Source: Isochrysis galbana (taxonomy: Eukaryota > Haptophyta > Isochrysidales > Isochrysidaceae). Taken from it: a DNA stretch of 64,000 bases. Under the pieces are notes generated by a model. The model ran no database searches. It saw only the letters and a program-made list of their open reading frames with translations, and was not told the DNA's origin. Of the stretch, positions 31,049 through 41,016 are shown piece after piece. The stretch spans positions 6,654,399 through 6,718,398 of the forward strand of contig CM030931.1 of the NCBI GenBank assembly GCA_018136815.1, given 5' to 3'. The first letter of the stretch is position 1. Each line of letters begins with the position of its first letter. The translations under genes were made by a program, and so were the position numbers.

Positions 31049-33121
31049 CTCCCAAGTGGGTGCGGCACGTCGGACCTCGGCAACAATCCCGTCTTGCTCG
31101 ATTCTCAGCGCCTCGCCCAGCCGCTCGGTGGCCTCATGCTGCCACTCGCGCTCGAGAGCGCGCATTGCTACGATGGCACGTGCAAGCCATTGCTCGCACA
31201 TGAGCTGCGACGAAGCGAGCCGTCGCGACTCGTCATCGTCCCTCGAATGCCATACCGTGGGCTCGCCGGCGGCCTTATCGGCTTTGGCTCGCGGTACTGG
31301 CAAGTTAGCCAAGCTCTCGCACCAACGGCGCAGCCGACATGCGGCTTCGCGTATGGAGTTCGGCGAGATGGCCGCGCCGGGTCTCGGAACGCGAACATCA
31401 AGGAACATTCTGACCGCCTCAGCATACGAGGACAACGCAAGAGCGCATCGAACTTCCGACGGAAGCGCGCCAGCCTCCTGAAGCTGCGGTGGTAGCTGCA
31501 ACGGCGGCTTGCTCTGCGTTTTCACAGGTTGCGGGATTCGCCCAAACAGGCTCCCTGGAGTGCGCTCTGCGCCAACATGGGCAGGGATGGTAGATTGTTG
31601 CTGCTCGCGCGACCGAGGTGGAGCGGCACCATTACACGCAGCCGCCGTGGCCCCGTGGAGCTGTTGCAAGCGCAGACATCGGAGTTCCTTGCGCAATGAC
31701 GGAGTTGGTGGTCGTTGCAACCAGCCGACGTCGACGTGCACGAGCATGGCAGGGTCTCTGTCTCGAGCGCCGTCGCCGGAGGGCGACGCCAGCTCATGCG
31801 CTAGAGGCAGCACAGCGGCAAACCAAAATGTCGTGCGCGGGGGCGGCGGCCGCTCCGCATCGGGAGTCAGTCTCGGTCGTACCGGAATCCATTCGGTATG
31901 CGGCGCGCCCGCTACAAGCACAGGAGGCGTCGCGCTATCCGAGATGAGCGCTTGCGCTACTCCTGCGTACAAGCAGCGCCGCAAGTCGGTGACCTCCTCG
32001 CTAGACGCAACGCTCAGACTGAGCGCGAGCCGGTGCACGGCCACTGACGCTTCCGCCGTCCACAGCTCTGGCCGGCCAAAATAAGCCCATATTCGCTCGT
32101 CCCAAATCAAATTCTTGATGCCGGCGGCCGTTTCGCGACGGCGCGCGTCGGTTTCAGCCACGGCAGCCATTGCTATTGCGTCCTCTTGCTCTTGCTGCTC
32201 AAACAACCTGCGGTCTAAGAGCGCTTGGTCCAACTCGACGTCGTCCATCATCTCCAAGCGCGCGAGGCGTTCAATTTGAGCACGCCGCTCCTCCTGCCTG
32301 CGCTGGGCCTCCTGCGCTGCGGCTCGACGCGAGCGGTACTCTTGCATGAGCTTGCCCGATACGGCCAGGAGCACCAACATGCGCCATATGGCACGCATCT
32401 CCAACGGTACGCAGGATTCGCCTTGAGGACCGATCCCAGCACTATGTAGGATGGATGCAAGCGATGCCAGCGCCTCCATTGCGGTTGAATGCACAATATG
32501 GTCCGGACAACCGGCATGCAGGAGGAATCGAGCGATGAGCCAACGGCGGCCGAGCTCCGCCGCCACGCTCTGGAGGATGTCCTCCTCACCAAGACAAGCC
32601 GCATTGGCCGCACTGACTTCCTTGCACATTGCACCGATGCCGGTCAGGAGCGCGTTGTGTACGCCTGTCCATTGCTCGAGGAGAGGCCGCTCGCTTCGTG
32701 TGGATCGCTCGTTGGCGTCGAGTCCTCGCGGCAGCTCTGCGACGAGGAGCACGCCACCGTCGGCCGCCTCGGCAGTCAGCTCGATGTTGACCGAGTGTTT
32801 GCCATTCGGAGTGTGGACGTGGAACCTTAGCTGCCCAACGAGGCCGCTCCCGCGCACGATTGGAAGCTCAATCGGTCCAAACCAGCACCGAGCCGCAGAG
32901 CTCGACCCTCCTTTCCCTTCCTCTCGGCTGGGCGCCACCTGCTGCAGCTCGAGCCTCGCACTAATCTTACAGAGTGACATCATGAAGCCCTCGAAAACGA
33001 GGTCTGTAATGTATGCAGTGGGCGCGAGGACAAGGAGAGGGAGACGAAGCGTCGCAATCTCCTTGCCCCGCGCGTGTGCCCCCTCGGCGAGCAGCGTGAC
33101 GAGCGCACGGGGCTCTGCCAT
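31049..33121 (-). CDS. Giant gene exon 1: N-terminal 691 residues
   Basis: The start is ATG 33121 in a good context (GCCATGGCA) after a G-rich leader. A further 60 codons upstream are open but Pro-rich and overlap low-complexity DNA, so I prefer this start. The segment begins MAEPRALVTLLAEGAHARGK. A beta-rich region follows (residues 40-140), then a charged helical coil with many Gln/Arg (residues about 265-345, EAQRRQEERRAQIERLARLE), and then mixed helical sequence. I recognise no named domain. The exon ends ACTTGGGAG|GTGAGC (31049/31048). The 156-bp intron 30893-31048 is a multiple of three and its last bases TAG would read as an in-frame stop, so unspliced translation ends 51 codons later. 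The promoter side abuts a 25-bp tandem pair (33257-33306) and a LINE relic in head-to-head orientation. Confidence 0.75.
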
Positions 33122-33256
33122 GGCCACGGCGCGGACGGGGCGAGGTGGACTGCGGGACTGCGGCGGGAAGGGGGCGGGGGAGGGGGGGGGGGGGGGGGTC
33201 AGAGTTTTGTTGTTGTGTGAGGGCCTGCGCATACGACCCCCGAGAGAAACTCGGGG

Positions 33257-33306
33257 TCCGAAACTCTGAGTTTCACGGTCCTCCGAAACTCTGAATTTCA
33301 CGGTCC
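33257..33306 (+). repeat. 25-bp tandem duplication upstream of giant gene
   Basis: Two adjacent 25-bp units (33257-33281 and 33282-33306) of the form TCCGAAACTCTGA-TTTCACGGTCC differ at one base. They lie 136 bp upstream of the giant gene's start. This is either a simple duplication or part of the junction with the neighbouring LINE relic. Confidence 0.8.
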
Positions 33307-33309
33307 GCT

Positions 33310-34490
33310 AGCGGACGAATATGCACTCAACGAGAAAACACAACTAGACCAAATCACCGTGTCAGACATAACGCGTGAGCTGATTGCGAATGACCCCGAT
33401 GCCAAACCCCAGCCGGCGCGAGAAAAGTGGGCCCGTAAGCTTGAACTAACGCACATGACACATGACGAGTGGAAACACGTGGCGAGGCTATACACCCACA
33501 CACCCATCCCCTACTAAAGCCCCCTCACAAACACCTCCACTTTAAACACATCACCCACAGCAGCAGGCTAGGCACGCGAATTCGGTTCCACACGGCGACC
33601 GCTAGCACGAAATGCAGCCTTTGTGGGAAATACCGCGAGAACTCGACACACATGGCCCGATGCCCTTCCACACACAACAGATCTTCCAAGCCATAGAAGC
33701 CGCGGCGGGATACACGCCAGAACGGAACACATCGACGGCTCGAAAAACAAAAGACAGACTATTTGCATACCCGAATTCACCGACGCCAGACAGCCTCAAA
33801 GCCCTATACCTTATAGCATGGAGATTCATAATAGGCGACTTCTACAGAGTGGAATTCGACAACTACAACTACACCTTCCACCTTCCACCACGTGCCAGTC
33901 ATCGAGAAAACCCTGAACAAGTTCTCGGTCCTCGTCGGAAGCCTCGAAACCTCGGACAAAACATCGACGGCACGCACGTACAAAAAGCCTCCCAAGGGAG
34001 AAAACCGAAGATCAAATCTTCACGAGAACTTAGCGCTCCAATCTATACAATGGACGAGAAGGGCAACCTAGTGATGAGCACGAATCTAACCCTGATAGCA
34101 CAAGCGCTCAATATAGCAGAGAGACTCGCCTAATACTAATAGCTAAAACAGCGCGCAGCTTTCCGCCGCGAGCCGCTCAAGCCCCCCGGACGCCGCCCTC
34201 GGACATAGCGATGCACAGCTACCGGAACTCCGAGTATCGGTGTAAAACAAAAAACGAGAGAAGCCGATAGCCCGATGGCGCAGGAGGAAGTAGAGGAACA
34301 TGCCATCGGGGTCGGGGATCGGTACACACCGTCCGCCACTGGAAACCTTAGACACCCAGCCCCTAGGTAGCGCACGAGGGGACGAGCCGCAAGGCAGGTG
34401 GAGAGGGGGTAAGGGTAAGGAAGCGGGCGTGGCTTCATGAGAGATGTGCAGGGTCGCACGCGCAGCGAGAATTTTAAGAAGTTTTTTTTT
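33310..34490 (+). mobile_element. Decayed LINE, C-terminal part of reverse transcriptase ORF and 3' region
   Basis: Conceptual translation across three frames gives a typical L1-like ORF2 tail. The first piece is REKWARKLELTHMTHDEWKH. The second (from about 33500) is KPPHKHLHFKHITHSSRLG, then a zinc-binding KCSLCGKYRENSTHMARCP (C-x2-C-x7-H-x3-C, zf-RVT type). The third, from about 33670 to a stop at 34131-34133, begins IFQAIEAAAGYTPE. At least two frameshifts disable it. The 3' untranslated part includes a GTAGCGCACGAGG word and ends AAGAAG followed by a T run at about 34477-34490, as in the copies at 40417 and 12810. It is 5'-truncated, without the catalytic reverse-transcriptase core. Confidence 0.75.
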
Positions 34491-34954
34491 GGTACAGAAT
34501 AGTCTGTAAGCACTTAGAATCTAAGTGCGAATGACAGATAAGCGAGTGTGGTGAAAGAATACGAATTGTGTGACAGGAAGAAAACTCTTGCATGCGAAAT
34601 ATTGACAGCGACGTGACGATGCGCTCAAGCCGAAGGATGAGGCGAAGGCCTCAATAGGCAACATCGCATAGGCTCGTGTGGAGAGTTGTGCGATGATTAT
34701 GTCGTGGAAGACTGAAGCTTCCACATTCATGTGCACAGGGAAAAGAATATAGTTAAGGCGCATGCAAGCTTAGCCAAGCGTCCGCTGCTCATCGTGGTAA
34801 ATGAGGGTCGTTCAACAGCCATCGAGCTGCGTCTCCAGCAGAATTCGAGACGAGCAGCAGGAGCATACGTGTGGCGCAGCAACAAAATACACGAAGATGC
34901 CATGGCGCAAAGATTTACTACATTCCATATTTTCATCTTGAATTTACAAGATGC
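34491..34954. other. Intergenic, nothing seen
   Basis: Ordinary noncoding DNA between the LINE tail and the phosphatase stop codon. Confidence 0.4.
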
Positions 34955-35351
34955 TCACGGTAGCATCTCAACCCGCGTTCCCAACGATGTCACCTCATCT
35001 CCGAAGATCTGTCGTTCGAGGCGAAGCAGAAATTGCATGAAGCCGGAATTGGGTTGGACCTGCAAAGTGGCGGTTGAGGCATCGTGTCATGCGTTGCACC
35101 AAGATGTTGCGGCAGTACACTGCCTGGCCACGTGGTCGGAGCAACGAATGTCGAGTGTGCCCTGGGGAAGCGGGTAAAAATTGACTCACGAATCTTCGTT
35201 GATCCACGTAGTGGAGAGCTGTTTTGAGTTCCCACTTCTTTGTCTGCATCAGATATCCGATCACAACAGTTGCGGAACGCGAGACGCCAGCGCGGCAGTG
35301 CACAAGTACACGACCAGAGCTGGCGGCACAACTGATGCGAGAGGGGCAGTG
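34955..35351 (-). CDS. Dual-specificity protein phosphatase, C-terminal part
   Basis: One exon (35190 up to the gap at 35352) encodes SSGRVLVHCRAGVSRSATVV, then GYLMQTKKWELKTALHYV. This is the H-C-x5-R active-site loop and following helices of dual-specificity phosphatases, with Cys as the nucleophile and Arg binding phosphate. A 130-bp intron (35060-35189, GTGAGT...TTTGCAG, phase 0) joins it to an exon at 34955-35059 encoding VQPNSGFMQFLLRLERQIFG and a short tail, exactly the family's PN-GFM-QL ending. The N-terminal half with the general-acid Asp is lost in, or beyond, the 100-N gap. Substrate class (MAP kinase, atypical or other) cannot be told. There is no visible link to neighbouring genes. 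Confidence 0.85.
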
Positions 35352-36635
35352 NNNNNNNNNNNNNNNNNNNNNNNNNNNNNNNNNNNNNNNNNNNNNNNNN
35401 NNNNNNNNNNNNNNNNNNNNNNNNNNNNNNNNNNNNNNNNNNNNNNNNNNNTCCTCAATCCCTAAGATGCGATAGGTTCATCCAACTAGTAGTACCAATC
35501 TACGCTAGAGGAGAGAAGGAGAGTTCGTGTGTGGAGTGTGGAGAGCGTAAATCAACGCACGCGTGCGCGCGCACAGGGGAGTTTTGTTGTTGGTTGGGAC
35601 AACTCGACAACTCTCATGAGAGCTGGTATTAGTGCTGGTATTAGTGATAGCTCCATAACCTTGAGAGCTGATAAGCTGTTACCCCATCTATGAAAATTTC
35701 AACTCAGGACCCATGTTGATACACTTCACGTTTTCACCCCACTCTTGTGGGCCACAATTACCTACAACTCAGTGCCCTGCCTTGGGATTGGGCCCTCTTC
35801 CAACAATTCACTCCCTCTCCCACTCCCTCTTCCAACTACAACCAACAACCAACCCAAGAAGCACAAACCCCCTCGCCCTCGCCCTGTTTCAAGCACCAAA
35901 AATTTCGACTCAAGACAAGAAAGAGGGAGGACATGTCTTGAGGCGGCGTCGCTGCCCATGCCTAGCGCAAGGGTACAGCGCCCCCACTCAGACATCTCCT
36001 TCCCCACAGCTCCTCTCTGAGTCTCTGAGGAGTTGCTCCTCTCCCTCCCATTAGGCCCCCTTGCCTGCGAGACCAGAACAGGATCCTGGCGTGGGGGCTG
36101 TCTGAGTGTGGAGGGAGGGACGTTCCAGCTAGCGTAGGTAGAAAGCTAGTGAAGAGCTGGGTGGCATAAGGGGGAAGGGTGCTTGCGCTTGCCGCGGCAG
36201 GGGTCCTGTCTTGAGTGAGCGCTAGTCCCGTTCCTTTGCCGCGCCGCGACCCATAAAAAATTGTTAAAAATTTAAATTTATGTTCGATGTTCGTTTCACC
36301 CTTTGCCTGTGAAAGGTTTCAGTTAGTTGACTTGGCTCAAACGGTCAACAAGTTCGAGTTGAGTTCGCGTTCGACTATTTTTTACCACCTACTTGTATCG
36401 TTCGTGCCACTTCAGAACTATTGCACCACTAGTGCTCCAACGATGGGTTGTCGCATTCGCGAATCCACATCTACAGTTCAATAATAACTCTCTCTCTTCA
36501 TTCGGAATTGTACACGGCACTAAATTTTTCGAGAGCTTCTTCTGAGCTTCCTTCCCGTGGAGGGAGGCGCCGGGCCTCGTCGGGCCTCGTCGGGCCTCGT
36601 CGGCCCCCCCCCCCCTTTCCCTCCGCCAGGCACGA
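35352..36635. other. Gap and intergenic DNA
   Basis: Positions 35352-35451 are N. From there to 36570 I see no gene. CTGATA/GGTATTAG words at 35610-35690 resemble 7570-7690. At 36571-36600 a 10-bp unit CGGGCCTCGT is repeated exactly three times, followed by a run of C just before the glycosyltransferase start. Confidence 0.5.
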
Positions 36636-39083
36636 ATGGCGCGGGACACCCCGACGGCTCGCGCGGCGCTCTGTGTGCGTGCCATCTCGCTGCGCCGGCG
36701 CCAGGACCGCTGGACTGCATGCGAGGCCCACCTCTCCTCAGTCCTCCCCAGTGACCTCCTGGCCCGATGCCGCATGGTCGAGGGCACCGACGCGGCTGCA
36801 CTGACCGAGCGGCTCCAGAGCGAGGCTGCGGTCGCTGCGTTCGAGCGCAACACGCAGAGCCGGCTGTACCGCGGATGGCCGCTAGTTGAGGTGGAAGACG
36901 CACGCCGCTGCTTCCAGAGCACACCAGCTCATGCGTCCGATGCCACAGCCTGGCTTGCCTATGAGCAAGCTTGCCAGCGTGCGTGGCGCTCAGACCGTGC
37001 TCGGCTGTACATTGACTTTTTCCACAGGCACTTGACCGCTGGTGACGTAGGCGCTGCCCTCTCACACTTGCGTGTAGCGGAGGATGCTGTGCTTGAGAAG
37101 GCCCCATTGACGCTTGTCTTGGAAGATGATTGCAAACTCACCCCAAATGCAATCACCTCGGTCATTGTCGAGGTTGACCGCCTTTCGTCCCTGGGAATAG
37201 GCTGGGACCTCATATACCTTCATTCTGCGAATTATGGCCGGCGTGGAGAGCCTTTCGTCCACCCTAGTTCTGCGCTACGAGTTGCGGGCCATCGTAAAGT
37301 GTGCCATGCGTACTTGCTCTCCCAACGCGGCGCTTCCAAGCTCGCCGCCTCTGGCTTCCGCGATTGCCTCTTTCCAGTCGATGACTTCCTCCCTGCGCTA
37401 CATGCGGGGCATCCACGAGAGGACATTATGGCATTGCCGTGCGTGCGTAGGGCACGGGGGGAGCTTCATGCTGTTGCCTCTACATCAGGTGCTACATCTC
37501 CTTGTTTGGGTGCTGCCTCTGAGGGGCAAGACCATGATGGGGTTGCTATCTCACTTAGGTCGAGTGGGTTTGTTGCACTCACCTTTCCAGATGATGCTGG
37601 GCTGGTTCGTCTGCCTGGGGAGGCATGTACAGCTAGTAGTACAAAACAGGTTGGTGTACGGCGGATACTAGACTCAGACTCGAAGGCGGGAAGCGGTTCG
37701 AAAGTGTTGCTGGGAGACGCGGGAGTGTCAACTTGTGCAGCGGAGTCCGACGATGAGAATGATGATGGCCTTGGTGTCGACGACCAAGAAACATTGGTGT
37801 CGTCGATCGCAGCAGACGATCGCATCCTGCATGATGTATCAGTATCTCTTGGGCCTCCCATAGACTTAAAGGGGCTTCTCTGGGCAGTTCGGAGAGTCGG
37901 CTCCAATTTCGCACAAGCCACGGGTCGCCCCACGGAGGCGGCGGAGCTACGACACCAACTATGCTCAAAGGGGTATGCGCGATTACGACTGCCAACGCAC
38001 GATCATGTTAGTCGGCCTCGACACAATTCGCACCTCGCAGATCATCCAGACACCGCGCGGCACGATGATGGTAGCAGCCTCGGATGCGCCGCATGTGATG
38101 ATGACCCCGATGGGCGCGGCTCCAACACTGTTGAGCGAGTCGAAAATGAGTTCAACGCCAAACGAGCATCTACACGTGTTATTGATGTAGAAGAGCTCGT
38201 TCGCCACGGGCTCGTGCATCTCCTCCGCGCAGAGGAGGCATCACTCGCTTTCTTCGGGATGCCTTTGTCCTTCAAGAGACGATGCGCCGGCACAGGCGGG
38301 CGCAAGGGAGAATTGATGTTGTGGTCGTGCGGATTTAGCCAATGGCCGCAACGACAGCACTGGCATCTTGTTTGCGGTGCGTTTGATGAGGCGCAAGCAT
38401 GGCCAGAATTTCCTGACGTTGACGGCGTAGCTCAAACGGAAAGAAATGATACTCACATTCGTCAACAGGCTGAAGGTCCTCGTGCAACTGGCAACAATGT
38501 GATGGATCATTGCCGCAATGCTAGCACGTTGCGTCCGTCCTTGCGTGCGGCAGAGTGCGTGCTCCGTAGTTGTGCACTAGCGTGCTTGAATGCGTCTGTT
38601 TTGCGCGATGGAGGTGCGACTATTCGAGCATGCGAGACTGTGCCTGAGGGCAACGACCCCTCGGTCTTGGACAGCTTTCTCTACGCCGAAGCCATGAAAG
38701 GCTTGTCTGATGAAATGTCGGCCTCATCGTTCAGACAAAGAATGGCAGAGCTCTCGTGTGCGCCTTCCGCCTCAGAGCCACATGAAGTACACATGATCGA
38801 CCATGTCGACCCAGGTTTATTGACACTGACCCGGCGATCTGATGCAGCCGGCCTCGAAGTTTGGGATGTGCAGTCCGAAGGATGGGTTGCACTAGAGCAG
38901 CTAGCGGCGCCAAACGATGTGCTCGTCTTTGCGGGTGAACAGATGCAAGCCCTTAGTGGCGGCGCAATACCTGCTGTGCGTCATCGCGTCGTTGCGCCGC
39001 GGGAGCAGGGTGTCAAGCGTTGTAGCGTCGTCTTTGAGCTCCGCCTTCCCGAGGCTACGATGATGCGTCGCACACTGACGTAG
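36636..39083 (+). CDS. Fusion of GT25 glycosyltransferase and 2-oxoglutarate/Fe(II) oxygenase
   Basis: An 815-residue intronless frame. Residues about 10-290 match the GT25 family (LPS and collagen galactosyltransferases). It shows an AISLRRRQDRW start, GAALSHLRVAEDAV, the metal-binding LVLEDDCKL, WDLIYLHSANYG and FPVDDFLPAL. After an acidic linker (about 290-440), residues about 440-815 look like an isopenicillin-N-synthase-type dioxygenase. They show an N-terminal DIOX_N-like part (EEASLAFFGMPLSFKRR), the iron ligands H-x-D in MIDHVDPGLLTLTRR, a distal His in AVRHRVV, and an R-x-S 2-oxoglutarate anchor (KRCSVVFEL). Neither half lacks a key residue that I can see. Such a pair could hydroxylate and glycosylate the same protein, as animal PLOD enzymes do, but the oxygenase type differs. 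No signal peptide is obvious. The start codon follows a C-rich leader; an earlier exon is possible. Confidence 0.85.
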   Translation: MARDTPTARAALCVRAISLRRRQDRWTACEAHLSSVLPSDLLARCRMVEGTDAAALTERLQSEAAVAAFERNTQSRLYRGWPLVEVEDARRCFQSTPAHASDATAWLAYEQACQRAWRSDRARLYIDFFHRHLTAGDVGAALSHLRVAEDAVLEKAPLTLVLEDDCKLTPNAITSVIVEVDRLSSLGIGWDLIYLHSANYGRRGEPFVHPSSALRVAGHRKVCHAYLLSQRGASKLAASGFRDCLFPVDDFLPALHAGHPREDIMALPCVRRARGELHAVASTSGATSPCLGAASEGQDHDGVAISLRSSGFVALTFPDDAGLVRLPGEACTASSTKQVGVRRILDSDSKAGSGSKVLLGDAGVSTCAAESDDENDDGLGVDDQETLVSSIAADDRILHDVSVSLGPPIDLKGLLWAVRRVGSNFAQATGRPTEAAELRHQLCSKGYARLRLPTHDHVSRPRHNSHLADHPDTARHDDGSSLGCAACDDDPDGRGSNTVERVENEFNAKRASTRVIDVEELVRHGLVHLLRAEEASLAFFGMPLSFKRRCAGTGGRKGELMLWSCGFSQWPQRQHWHLVCGAFDEAQAWPEFPDVDGVAQTERNDTHIRQQAEGPRATGNNVMDHCRNASTLRPSLRAAECVLRSCALACLNASVLRDGGATIRACETVPEGNDPSVLDSFLYAEAMKGLSDEMSASSFRQRMAELSCAPSASEPHEVHMIDHVDPGLLTLTRRSDAAGLEVWDVQSEGWVALEQLAAPNDVLVFAGEQMQALSGGAIPAVRHRVVAPREQGVKRCSVVFELRLPEATMMRRTLT

Positions 39084-40334
39084 CAGCAACACTCTTGTCT
39101 CGTTACTATTACTACACCCTATTGGTTGTTGCTACTAGTACATCCCACTGGCACCTGCTATCATATTCAACTTCAACGAAGTTTATACTTGGTTCACGGA
39201 TGGCGAGGCACGAGCCCCCCCCTCTCTCCACTCCTCCCCTGCCGTGGGGAGGGAACCACCCATCCTCCTGGCATGCCTAATGGCTTGCCAGGAGCCCACT
39301 GCCCTACTGACCCACTCTCCCACTGACAAGCACGCCTGGTTCGCTCGTCCTGGCCCCTCGTGGCCACCCCATCGTTCCAACCCCCTCCCCCCTTGTTGAC
39401 AGGCAGACAGGTGCAGCGTGGGGGCCCTGGGGCTCAGGAGCGCCAGCGCGAGAGAGGCAGGGGAGCCCAGGGCCCAGTCCCAGCCTCCTCTGCCCCCTGA
39501 GCTGGCCTCCAGGAGCCTCCAGGGGGCGCCAGAGGGCAGCTGCAGGCCTGCCGCAGGCGCGCCATTGCGCGTGCCGCAGGAGAGGGGAGAGAGCGCGCGG
39601 AGAAGGGGGTGGGCGGAGCGAGAGCTCCGCTCACCGAAAAAATGGTAAGTAAGTGCTCTCGTGCGCTCTGGCAAGCTTTTCAGCCTTTTCGAGCGCAGCG
39701 GCGTGGAGCGCCGCCGCATGTCCCGCCCTCAGGCCACCCCCAGGCCGAGCCTCGTCGATCAGCGCCGGGTGAGGCGCTGTCGAGCAGAGGAGTGCCGCGA
39801 GGGCTGCCTGGACATTGGCGCTCGCCAGCCACGCGTCGACGGCCCGAGCGTCGAGGAGGTAGAGGTCGTTGTCGAGTACGAACGCGGGCGATTCCTGCGA
39901 GGGGCGGGTCGGGGCGGTCAGGATAGACTATTTAGTGGCCAAGGCAGTCGTGTGCACGCGCTGTGGGGTGCCCGGGGTGCTCCGCGGGTGACTTCCCTCC
40001 CTGCTCTAGGCACCAGATGAAGGTCGGGCGCCTGATCGCGCGGACGGATCTCGGGGGAATCGCGTGTCATGAAACAACTGCCCTGAAATAAGCTTATCGT
40101 CCCCGCGGCACGATCGCCAGTTCTTTACTGTTAGAGCCCCAGCGCGTGTGCAGAGGGGGGGCGAGGGGGGCGGTAGAACCCACCATTTTCCTCGGGAATT
40201 TTTCGTGGCGGCAGGTGAGCCCCCTGGGAGTTTTTTTATGGGCTTTGGGGGACGGTCAAAAAATGCAGCCCCCCCCACATGTTAGTAGTTATAAATCAGT
40301 GTTTGACCGCCCTATCAACCTCGCTCGAGCTCCG
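39084..40334. other. Intergenic DNA with dispersed repeats
   Basis: No gene seen. A dispersed repeat beginning AAGTTTATACTTGGTTCA starts at 39178, with relatives at 1071 and, inverted, at 42675-42752. The 105-bp repeat copy B is at 39546-39650. Confidence 0.5.
39546..39650 (+). repeat. 105-bp dispersed repeat with hairpin, copy B
   Basis: Partner of 13074-13178 with only a handful of mismatches. The hairpin stem has one G-T-compatible change (GTGGGCGGAG / CTCCGCTCAC). It also ends in GGTAAGT. Confidence 0.8.
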
Positions 40335-40418
40335 ATGGACTCTTCCTCCATTTGCCCAGCAGTGGACGATGACGATGAAGGACCATGCGATGCGCATTGC
40401 TCGCTCTCACAGAAGTAA
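40335..40418 (+). pseudogene. Original 5' end of the gene at 41017, cut off by a retroposon
   Basis: ATG 40335 opens a frame of 27 codons (MDSSSICPAVDDDDEGPCDA then HCSLSQK). It ends in a TAA formed at the left edge of the inserted element. The 15-bp target duplication CGCTCTCACAGAAGT also encodes LSQK on the far side of the insert, where the frame goes on as SLSQKSADAASRGGG. Removing the insert and one duplicate copy gives one continuous frame of 581 residues up to 42324. The insertion adds 244 bp, so it breaks the frame as well as adding a stop. I found no GT-AG splice pair at the edges that would restore the frame. Confidence 0.75.
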
Positions 40419-40645
40419 CGGACACACTCGACAACAAAGACAATTCCAGAAGGCCTGCCCGGACCCCACACTCTAAACCAGGCCTCAGGTAGCGCACCGA
40501 GGCCGGACCCCGGAAACCGAAGAAAAAGGAAAGAAGGGGGGCAGGGGAAGAGGTGGAGGGAGGGATGATAAGGGCGGTGTAGATAGCGAAGGGAAGTCCC
40601 ATAACTAGTAGGTGTGTAGCCCTGAACCTTCAGAAGTTTTTTTTT
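40417..40645 (+). mobile_element. LINE 3' tail insertion with 15-bp target duplication
   Basis: A 229-bp 5'-truncated LINE tail. It is flanked by identical CGCTCTCACAGAAGT at 40402-40416 and 40646-40660. It contains AGGTAGCGCACCGAGG, also seen in the 3' region of the LINE relic near 34365-34380, and ends GTAGCCCTGAACCTTCAGAAG plus nine T, as in the 51-bp copy at 12810-12860. The 3' tail is therefore oligo-T on the LINE sense strand, not oligo-A. Confidence 0.85.
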
Positions 40646-41016
40646 CGCTCTCACAGAAGTCCGCAGACGCTGCCTCACGAGGAGGTGGAGGTGGAGGCGA
40701 CCGGGGCGTCGACTCCACAGTGGCATTGGCCCCAGCATATCCCCCATCCACCATCCATGCCCGGAGCTGGATCTCCAAGGCCCCTACCCTGAGAGGGCGA
40801 CGGGGCCCCACTAGCTCGTCGTCCCCTCGCCATGCTTTCGTGGCGAGTTGGGCTCTAGAGACTAGATACGCCTCGTTGGCCTCTTGGAACATTAATGGGC
40901 AGTTTAGACTTCTTGTTTCTTGGAGGGCGCCCGCTGAGAGAACTTTTTTTCTGTTTTTGTACCGCGAGGGACCCGCGAGGACTTCACACGTACGACCGTT
41001 AAGAGGTGAAACCGCC

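Noticed and set aside
40612..41016. Extending the unknown protein to a GTG start at 40612
   Set aside because: The extension is read through the inserted LINE tail, and GTG is not a normal start in nuclear genes.
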